64,000 nt of DNA from contig OZ242302.1 in NCBI GenBank assembly GCA_965208025.1, forward strand, positions 1,798,001 through 1,862,000, given 5' to 3'. Source of the DNA: Bin80 sp965208025 (lineage in GTDB: Bacteria; Bacteroidota; Rhodothermia; Rhodothermales; Bin80). The notes beneath the pieces were generated by a model that saw only the letters and a program-made list of their open reading frames with translations, did not search any database and was not told the DNA's origin. Both the position numbers and the translations under genes were made by a program. Positions 57,381-64,000 of the stretch are shown one piece after another. The stretch's first letter is position 1. Every line of letters starts with the position of its first letter.

Positions 57381-58127
57381 TTATGCGAGTGCGGCGGACG
57401 GATCCTGATGTGCAAGGATCGGCTCTTCTACGCGCTCATCACTCTCCACTAAACCATCCCGTAAACGAATAATTCGTCGTGCATGATGTGCAACTTCCTC
57501 TTCGTGGGTCACCACCATCAAGGTATTCCCTCTCCGATAGAGTGTTTCAAAAAGAAGCATGATCTCCTTTCCAGTCTTGGTGTCCAAATTTCCAGTAGGC
57601 TCATCGGCGAGGACCAACGCCGGATTATTTACCAACGCTCGCGCAACCGCGACACGCTGACGTTGCCCGCCCGATAATTCATTGGGTTTATGCGTCACTC
57701 GATCGGATAACCCAACTTGTTCCAGCGCACGTTCGGCCATTTGTCTGCGCTGGCCTCTTGTTTTTCCGCTGTAAATGAGAGGTAGTTCCACATTCTGGAG
57801 ACAATTCACGCGGGGCAGCAGATTAAAGGTTTGAAATACAAATCCAACTTCTCGATTGCGAATCTCGGCCAACTCGTCATCCGCCATCTCACCCACATTA
57901 TGCCCTCGTAGAAAATAACTCCCTTCCGAGGGAGTATCCAGACAACCAATCATGTTCATGAGGGTAGATTTTCCCGAACCACTCGGCCCCATGACAGCCA
58001 CATACTCATTGGGATAGACCTGTACACTCACGCCATCAAGGGCACGCACCACCTCTGCCCCCATTGGGTAAATTTTCTTGACGTCCAACAGCCTGATTAG
58101 CGGCGGACCATTTGATCCATTGTCCAT
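57381..58127 (-). CDS. ABC transporter ATPase, LolD/MacB type
   Basis: 248 residues. Walker A GPSGSGKST, FQTFNLLPR with the family-typical Q-loop, signature LSGGQRQRV, Walker B ALVLADEPTGNLD. It is third in the TolC-adaptor-ATPase operon, 2 bp after the adaptor gene. The FtsX/MacB-like permease it must work with is not in the window; the next gene downstream is on the other strand. Confidence 0.9.
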   Translation of the reverse strand: MDNGSNGPPLIRLLDVKKIYPMGAEVVRALDGVSVQVYPNEYVAVMGPSGSGKSTLMNMIGCLDTPSEGSYFLRGHNVGEMADDELAEIRNREVGFVFQTFNLLPRVNCLQNVELPLIYSGKTRGQRRQMAERALEQVGLSDRVTHKPNELSGGQRQRVAVARALVNNPALVLADEPTGNLDTKTGKEIMLLFETLYRRGNTLMVVTHEEEVAHHARRIIRLRDGLVESDERVEEPILAHQDPSAALA

Positions 58128-58129
58128 TC

Positions 58130-59515
58130 TTATGATGGTCGACTACTGCGTTTCTCAACAAGATCCCCGTCATCCAGCTCCCGACTGACCGCACTATAGG
58201 GACCATTGACCACTTGACTTCCTTCCTCTAATCCAGTTTGAATGACGATGAATTGGTCATCGGAAATTCCTGTCTGCACCGCAGTTGCAACAACCTTCAT
58301 TTCATCATCAACCACGAATACGACTCTACGCAGGTCTTCCTCTTGGTCTTGGTCTTGAGAATCGGAATTCTCTTCCTCCCCATCCGTCTCATCGGAATCT
58401 GAATCTTCATGTTCCTCTTCATTACGGCGTTGACGTGCTCGTTCAACCTCGGTAAAGTCTCGAACGGTCACCGCCTGAATCGGAATGGTGAGCACATTGT
58501 AGACTGTATTCGTGAAAATATCTACGGTGCCACTCATGCCCGGTCGGAAACTTGGATAATCCTCAACCGCGGGGGTTTCCCCGACAACTCCCGCATCTGC
58601 CATCCCCATTTCTCGCGCCTCAGCATTATGAGGATCAAGAATTCGAATCTTGACTGGAAAATTTGTGACTTGCTCCTGAAACGTACTGCCCTGGAGTCGG
58701 GCCGAATTAGCAATTTCTGTCACGATCCCTTTGAAGAGACGATCTGGATAGGCATCCACCTCAATGGATGCTGTGTCTCCCAGAGAAACGTTCACCACAT
58801 CATTCTCACTGACTTCAACCTCTAATTCCATCTGATCAAGGCGGGCAACTGTCATGACCGAAGTTCCGGCCTGAAGCTCATTCCCCGTCACCCGTTCGCC
58901 CAATTCAATATTCAACTGGCTAATGGTGCCTGACATAGGTGCATAGAGTGCCGTTTTTCTGAGTTGCTCGCTGGATTCTCGGAGACGTGCCTGGGCACTC
59001 TCCACACTGAACTTTGCCGCATCCAAATCCGCCAGAGCAATCTTGTACTGCGTATCACTTTGCTCGTATTGATCAAGAGAAATTACCTGCGCCTCATAAA
59101 GTTGGCGCTGCCGGTCAAGGGTCTGTTCCCGAAGCAGAAGATTCGCTTCCTGTTGCGCCAGATTTGCTTTGGTCTGAGAGAGCTGAGCTTCGGCCTGCTC
59201 CACCTGCGCCTCATAAAAATCGGATTTGATCCGGGCTAGCAGCTCGCCTCGCTGAACTTGCTGCCCCTCAACCACAGGAAGCTGCACAATTTCACCAGAG
59301 ACATCTGGGCTGATGACAATTTCCACTTCGGGTTGAACACGTCCAGAGGCGGTCACTGTCTGAGTGACCGTACGGATCTTGGCATCCACAATTTCAACAC
59401 GCAGAGCGTCTGGACCACTCAGTTGACGCCCGACAAGTCCAAGGATTACCAAAAGAATCACGGCAATCCCAATGATGATTAATATGTTACGCGTACGGTT
59501 CTTTTTCTTTGCCAT
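58130..59515 (-). CDS. Periplasmic adaptor (MacA/HlyD type)
   Basis: 461 residues. One N-terminal membrane anchor (ILIIIGIAVILLVILGLVG), a split lipoyl domain (VQLPVVEGQQVQRGELLARI and LYAPMSGTISQLNIELGERV), a long coiled-coil hairpin between them, and a beta-barrel domain. Near the C-terminus is a very acidic insert (EEEHEDSDSDETDGEEENSD) unlike the usual family. It links the inner-membrane ABC unit to TolC. Confidence 0.92.
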   Translation of the reverse strand: MAKKKNRTRNILIIIGIAVILLVILGLVGRQLSGPDALRVEIVDAKIRTVTQTVTASGRVQPEVEIVISPDVSGEIVQLPVVEGQQVQRGELLARIKSDFYEAQVEQAEAQLSQTKANLAQQEANLLLREQTLDRQRQLYEAQVISLDQYEQSDTQYKIALADLDAAKFSVESAQARLRESSEQLRKTALYAPMSGTISQLNIELGERVTGNELQAGTSVMTVARLDQMELEVEVSENDVVNVSLGDTASIEVDAYPDRLFKGIVTEIANSARLQGSTFQEQVTNFPVKIRILDPHNAEAREMGMADAGVVGETPAVEDYPSFRPGMSGTVDIFTNTVYNVLTIPIQAVTVRDFTEVERARQRRNEEEHEDSDSDETDGEEENSDSQDQDQEEDLRRVVFVVDDEMKVVATAVQTGISDDQFIVIQTGLEEGSQVVNGPYSAVSRELDDGDLVEKRSSRPS

Positions 59516-59520
59516 CTTAT

Positions 59521-60885
59521 CTATTCAAATAATGGGAGACTCGGATTAAGTTCGCCAGTGTAGTAACGGATCAGGCGTTTCCGAACAAAAATGGTGTATC
59601 TCGCCGTCACAGCATCCTGAGAGGCTTGCACATAATCAGACTGCGCCTGTGTAAGTTCAACTAGCGTTGCGGCTCCAACATTATAACGCTCGCGGGCAGC
59701 TTCCAGCGCCTGTTCCCGGAATTCAAGCTGTCTTTGAGTAACTTCAAGTTGTTTTTCAGCCGTAAGATAATCAAGGTATGCCTGCCGAACTTCAACCCCG
59801 ATCAACTGCTGGGTTGCCTCCACATTGATCTTCGCATTCTCATAGGAGATCTGAGCTCGTTGAATTTGTGTACGAGTCAAGGAGCGATTGAACACAGGCA
59901 AGTTCAGAGAGAGAGAGAGAGACTGAGAACTGTTCCTCTCCAACTGCTCCCCAAAATTGAGGGATGCGATTCCACTATTGAAACTAGTCCCGGCCCCGGC
60001 AGAAAAACTCAACTGAGGCAACATACTACCTTTTGCAACTCGCAGTCCTTGCTCAGCCGCGGCAACAGCCACTTCTTGTGAACGTAAATCCGCGCGCTGC
60101 TGCTGTGCTCGTGCAAAAAGATCGGACAGATCAAATACTTCAGGAGTCAGAAGTTCATCATCCAACTCTGGAATCACAAATTCATAGCTTCCCAATGGAT
60201 CCAACCGTAAAATCTGTAACAGACTGGCTTCGGCAATCTGAACTTGTTGCTCCGTCTGCAAGATGGCTAACTCTGCCGATTCAACCGCAGCCTGTTGCTG
60301 ATAGAGATCAGAAACGGGACGGGTCCCCACTCGAACGAACTCTTCAATTTGGGCAAGCAACTGCTGTGCAGCCGCGAGATTTTCCTCCTGTACGGAAATT
60401 TGCTCCGCCGCCTGGATATACGCTAGAAACTGGTTCGCAACCTGAAACACAATCAGTTGTCGCTGACGTTCCAGGCCGAGATCGTCCGAACTCACACTGA
60501 GCCGTCTTTGACGAAGGGTGGCAGAAGTTTGGAAGCCGTCGAATAACGTGACCGAAGAAAATGCATTCAAATTAAAGCGCGTATTCGCCGTTTCTCTCAA
60601 CTCACCGACATTTGTATCAAAAGAGAGTCCAAAATTTGTCCCTACACCGGAACTAAGGTTAAAGTTAGGGAGAAAGGCCATGCGCGCAGATTGGACATCA
60701 ATCTCACTGAGACGCACCTGATTGGCACGCTGCCGAAGTTGTGGATTCTGATCCAAGGCGATCCGAACGGCCTCTTCAAAGGTGATCGTCTGTTGGGCCA
60801 AAGAGACCGAAGCCAGAATGAAAACGGAAAAGATACTCACGCAAAAACTGCGTACCAGAACTGGAAACCGAGACCGAATATTCAT
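59521..60885 (-). CDS. TolC-family outer membrane efflux protein
   Basis: 454 residues. Signal peptide ending ASVSLAQQ, then two OEP repeats with long helices (EAVRIALDQNPQLRQRANQVRLSE; QAYLDYLTAEKQLEVTQRQLEFREQALEAARERYNVGAATLVELTQAQSD). First gene of the efflux operon; it forms the outer-membrane duct. Confidence 0.92.
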   Translation of the reverse strand: MNIRSRFPVLVRSFCVSIFSVFILASVSLAQQTITFEEAVRIALDQNPQLRQRANQVRLSEIDVQSARMAFLPNFNLSSGVGTNFGLSFDTNVGELRETANTRFNLNAFSSVTLFDGFQTSATLRQRRLSVSSDDLGLERQRQLIVFQVANQFLAYIQAAEQISVQEENLAAAQQLLAQIEEFVRVGTRPVSDLYQQQAAVESAELAILQTEQQVQIAEASLLQILRLDPLGSYEFVIPELDDELLTPEVFDLSDLFARAQQQRADLRSQEVAVAAAEQGLRVAKGSMLPQLSFSAGAGTSFNSGIASLNFGEQLERNSSQSLSLSLNLPVFNRSLTRTQIQRAQISYENAKINVEATQQLIGVEVRQAYLDYLTAEKQLEVTQRQLEFREQALEAARERYNVGAATLVELTQAQSDYVQASQDAVTARYTIFVRKRLIRYYTGELNPSLPLFE

Positions 60886-61053
60886 GAGCGCGCTTGCTTA
60901 GTGGGTAAATTCAGAAGTGAAGAGTATTCCATCAGAGTAGTCAGCAGCACACTTGAAGATGATGTACGGATAGTTCCACAGAATTGTTACACCACGATGG
61001 ATATCAGGGACAACACTGGGAACTTCAGACATATCAGCCGAATCGCTAACGGT

Positions 61054-61893
61054 TTAGCGAGCGTGAGCCTTCAGACTTTCTCGGCGATGCTTTTGGCGAA
61101 GCTTACGGATTGCCTTTTCTTTGATTTGTCGGACGCGTTCACGTGTCAAGTCAAATCGATGACCGATCTCTTCCAGTGTCAGTGGATGTTCACGGCCTAC
61201 CCCGAAAAAGAGTCGGGTGATTTCGGCTTCACGAGGACATAGGCTACTGAGTGCAACTTCAATATCTATCTTCAGAGATTCACCTTGAAGGGGTTCATCG
61301 GGCGGTGCGACCTCATCGTTCGGGAGGATATCCAATAGGCTATTTTCGTCCTCTTCGTTAAAGGGAGCATCCATAGACAGATGTCGGCCTGTTCGTTGCA
61401 TTGCATTCCGAATCTTGTCAATGTCAATCTTGAGGTCAACGGCTAACTCTTCCATGTTTGGATCCCGTTCATGCTGTTGGGAGAGTCGTGCACTGCTCTT
61501 GCGAATTTTACTGATGGTGCCAATCTGGTTCAGGGGCAGACGAACCACTCGACCCTGCTCCGCCAATGCTTGAAGAATTGATTGACGAATCCACCACACG
61601 GCATAGGAAATAAACTTGAACCCTCGTGTCTCATCAAACCGCTTCGCAGCCTTAATGAGGCCATAGTTGCCCTCATTGATCAGATCGGTAAGGTGAAGAC
61701 CCTGTCCCTGAAATTTCTTCGCCACCGAAACAACAAAACGAAGGTTCGCACGAGTCAACTTAAGGAGGGCTTCTTCGTCACCCTGTTTGATCCTTCGGGC
61801 TAACTCCGCTTCCTCTGCGGGAGTAACAAGATCAATTTGACCAATCTCTTTAAGATACTGATCCAGCATTCGCTGGCGACGTGGAACGTACAT
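61054..61893 (-). CDS. rpoD: Primary-type sigma-70 factor
   Basis: 279 residues. Regions 1.2 to 4.2 are present: LDQYLKEIGQIDLVT, the 2.x block NLRFVVSVAKKFQGQGLHLTDLINEGN...GLIKAAKRFD and FISYAVWWIRQSI, and the 4.2 helix-turn-helix LTLEEIGHRFDLTRERVRQIKEKAIRKLR. Region 1.1 is missing, as in the primary sigma of Bacteroidota, and the length fits that. It sets housekeeping promoter recognition. Confidence 0.9.
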   Translation of the reverse strand: MYVPRRQRMLDQYLKEIGQIDLVTPAEEAELARRIKQGDEEALLKLTRANLRFVVSVAKKFQGQGLHLTDLINEGNYGLIKAAKRFDETRGFKFISYAVWWIRQSILQALAEQGRVVRLPLNQIGTISKIRKSSARLSQQHERDPNMEELAVDLKIDIDKIRNAMQRTGRHLSMDAPFNEEDENSLLDILPNDEVAPPDEPLQGESLKIDIEVALSSLCPREAEITRLFFGVGREHPLTLEEIGHRFDLTRERVRQIKEKAIRKLRQKHRRESLKAHAR

Positions 61894-61985
61894 GGGCGTG
61901 CTACTACGGTAAATGTTTTTCAGAGAGAGTAATCAGAATGAGTTAAGGGAGCGTTTACACAACTGATCCCATCAATGATCCCTAT

Positions 61986-64000
61986 TTAGATGTCAATTGG
62001 CTGTTTTCGAAGAATAAATACTCCCTCTCTACGACTTGTCACCACAATTATCCCACTTTCAAAGTAGGGGTAACTACTCCATGTTCCATTGAATCCAGCT
62101 TCGTTTGTTCCATAGGGAGTTGTGTCAAAGTATCCAACCTCAACGGGATCATCGGGAGTGGAAATATCAATGACACGAAGACCGCTCGAGTTATTGGTCT
62201 GATACATCAGATCACCGTGCACATACAGATTGTGGTCCGTAGCCGAAGTCGGACCATAGAATTCGCGAACCATGATTGGATCATTCAAGTCTCGCACATC
62301 CCACACCAGAGTGCGTGTTTGGTCAACCTTTCCCGTGAGTTCATCCAATTCATCATTCTGATAATAATAGGTGTGATTCTCAGAGAGCCATCCCTGATGT
62401 ACATACGCAGCATCAGGATAAGATCCAGTTCCAATCGCAACAGGGTTCGCTTTATCGGTCACATCTGAAATACTGATCGCCGTTTCATTCGCACCAAAGC
62501 AAAGTTCACGGCCGACATACTCGGAATCCGGTCCGTTGTAGACCACACACTGGGCATCATGACTGTATCCCGTCTTGCGCCTGCCGGTCGTCTCATCGGC
62601 GAAACATCCCGCAAAGACGGGAGCTTGCGGTTCACGAATATCAATCATGTGGAGTCCACCTCCGCAGGTCTCTCCTCCAGCGGAGGCACCAACAGCAAAG
62701 GCAAATCCAGTGTCTTCATTGATTACAATGTTGTGTGCACTGTGGATTTGGCCATAATGTGCAGTTGCCTTGAACTCAACGGGAAGTTGCGTCAGTTCCC
62801 TGAGTTGAGTAAGATCAAAAATCTGCATTCCATGCTCTCGAGCCCGGTCTGCCACAATAAATGCGTGGTCTTTATACACTTTGATATCACGCCATGTACT
62901 TCCGGGGGAGCCCTCCGTACGAGGAAGAGTTCCCAGATATTTTGGTACGGACGGATCACTCAGATCAATGAAGACCGTACCTTCCAGATGACCAATCAAA
63001 CCATATTCAACCCCGGTCTCGGGATCCGTCCATCCCCAGACATCGCTGAGTCGTACTCCCCGATTCATCTCCATTTCCTGATTCGGTATGAATGAAACAA
63101 GATCCACAAGAGTACAATCAAATCCAGAGGCTTGGCGACCATCACAGGTTTGATCCATCATCCGAGTCAGTGCCTCGTCAGAAATAAAGAGTTCCTGTGT
63201 CACTTTCCACTCATTATTCCTTCGCTCAATGAGTTGTGTACTTCCCTCCCCGTAAGCCGCTTCTGGAATCCCGACAGCAATGATGGATCCATCCGTAGCG
63301 ATGACCGATCCGAATCTGGGGCCGGCTCCTTGAATGAGAGTATCGTCTGAATTTACAGATCCGTCTTCGTGGATTGAATAGACTCGAACATTTCCCTCCA
63401 TATTATCTGCCGAGGGAGCTCCAACGATCATCCATTGTGACGCGAGGAATTGGATCTGAGCGCCAAAAAATTGCGGATCATCTTGACGTTCAGGATTCAG
63501 AATTTCCATCTCATTTCTCTCGGAGTCAGTACCATCTGTGATCGTCCAGATTGCAATTGCACCGGCGTTGGAGTTAGATCGGGGTGCACCGATAGCTGCA
63601 CGATTTCCCTGTAGATCCAAGGCGGTGCCATAGGCAGATTCAGCTCCAAGTTCGCCACATGGAAGCGAGGTGCGGTGTCCCCACTCGTCAGCGGATACTT
63701 CATATAGGTGTGCAGTGCAGTCGCCAGGAGCGCCAATCAGCAGGCGGCCATGATCCATTGCCAATACAGCGCCAAACATGGACTCTGGATTCTCCGCGGG
63801 ATCATGAAGGACGGTTTTTTGATCCCACATTCCTTCGGCATTCCGCTGGAAGAGTACAACCGTGCCATGACTCTTTCCTGCCTGTACATCACTGACAGCC
63901 AGCCAATTACCTTGGAGTGCCATGGCATGACCGAAGCCACTCGGATCCGCGGGGGTCAGTTGATCAGTTAGAACGAAGTCCCCCGTTTCATCTTGCCGTT
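61986..64000 (-). CDS. Choice-of-anchor B family surface protein (N-terminus beyond window)
   Basis: At least 671 residues; the frame stays open to the right edge (QDETGDFVLTDQLTPADPSGFGHAMAL before the ATG at 63923), so the true start lies outside. FG-GAP-like propeller repeats come first (PSGFGHAMALQGNWLAVSD, RLLIGAPG, AIGAPR, IVGAPS), then the choice-of-anchor B repeat region: DVWGWTDPETGVEYGLIGH, VFIDLSDPSVPKYLGTLP, SHDAQCVVYNGPD, LRVIDISTPDDPVEVGYFD. An extracellular protein of unknown function, ending PIDI. Confidence 0.88.
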   Translation of the reverse strand, partial: RQDETGDFVLTDQLTPADPSGFGHAMALQGNWLAVSDVQAGKSHGTVVLFQRNAEGMWDQKTVLHDPAENPESMFGAVLAMDHGRLLIGAPGDCTAHLYEVSADEWGHRTSLPCGELGAESAYGTALDLQGNRAAIGAPRSNSNAGAIAIWTITDGTDSERNEMEILNPERQDDPQFFGAQIQFLASQWMIVGAPSADNMEGNVRVYSIHEDGSVNSDDTLIQGAGPRFGSVIATDGSIIAVGIPEAAYGEGSTQLIERRNNEWKVTQELFISDEALTRMMDQTCDGRQASGFDCTLVDLVSFIPNQEMEMNRGVRLSDVWGWTDPETGVEYGLIGHLEGTVFIDLSDPSVPKYLGTLPRTEGSPGSTWRDIKVYKDHAFIVADRAREHGMQIFDLTQLRELTQLPVEFKATAHYGQIHSAHNIVINEDTGFAFAVGASAGGETCGGGLHMIDIREPQAPVFAGCFADETTGRRKTGYSHDAQCVVYNGPDSEYVGRELCFGANETAISISDVTDKANPVAIGTGSYPDAAYVHQGWLSENHTYYYQNDELDELTGKVDQTRTLVWDVRDLNDPIMVREFYGPTSATDHNLYVHGDLMYQTNNSSGLRVIDISTPDDPVEVGYFDTTPYGTNEAGFNGTWSSYPYFESGIIVVTSRREGVFILRKQPIDI

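Noticed and set aside
1..64000. tRNA or rRNA genes
   Set aside because: No TpsiC-arm-like or rRNA-like stretch was found by eye; a tRNAscan run would be decisive.

Overview
The window looks like a chromosomal segment of a Bacteroidota/Rhodothermota-type bacterium, most plausibly a marine Rhodothermia-like lineage. The signs are a short primary-type sigma factor without region 1.1, an atypical omega/RpoZ-like protein next to uvrA, a UvrA whose first CxxC pair is absent, a type IX-like C-terminal sorting domain on a secreted sugar dehydrogenase, several lipoproteins and two sulfatases. This is inferred from protein features; no rRNA or tRNA gene was seen.

Layout. 1-5248: a giant secreted LRR plus Calx-beta repeat protein, running off the left edge. 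6.3-8.9 kb: a Rieske oxygenase gene cut from its upstream region by an insertion sequence with 18-bp inverted repeats and a nonsense-mutated transposase. 9.3-15.8 kb: DNA repair and replication genes (xthA, polA, ligA) and small genes. 16-21 kb: a lipoprotein sulfatase, membrane proteins, a frameshifted aspartic protease and a fatty acid hydroxylase. 21.1-23.3 kb: recG. 23.7-24.5 kb: a truncated ATPase gene fused to a decayed transposase. 24.6-30.4 kb: an SDH-type serine protease operon, the folate operon pabB-pabA-pabC and an intradiol dioxygenase.

30.5-43.2 kb is a defence-island-like accessory block. It holds a type III-like restriction-modification pair, with mod broken by a frameshift and res split by an ISL3-family element. 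A tandem array of four paralogous ~390-residue P-loop ATPase genes follows; each has its own similar leader and they are mosaics of one another. The fourth is broken at an 8-T tract and by a later stop. A fifth, truncated relative lies 14 kb away (23.7 kb). This ATPase family is the best candidate for an undescribed system; its function cannot be read from the sequence.

43.4-64 kb is mostly ordinary chromosome: a NadR-like kinase, a sulfatase and exported formylglycine-generating enzyme pair, an outer membrane barrel, an ABC exporter, a secreted sugar dehydrogenase, two overlapping lipoprotein hydrolase genes, rpoZ-like/uvrA, a TolC-adaptor-ABC ATPase efflux operon without its permease, the sigma factor, and a choice-of-anchor B surface protein running off the right edge.
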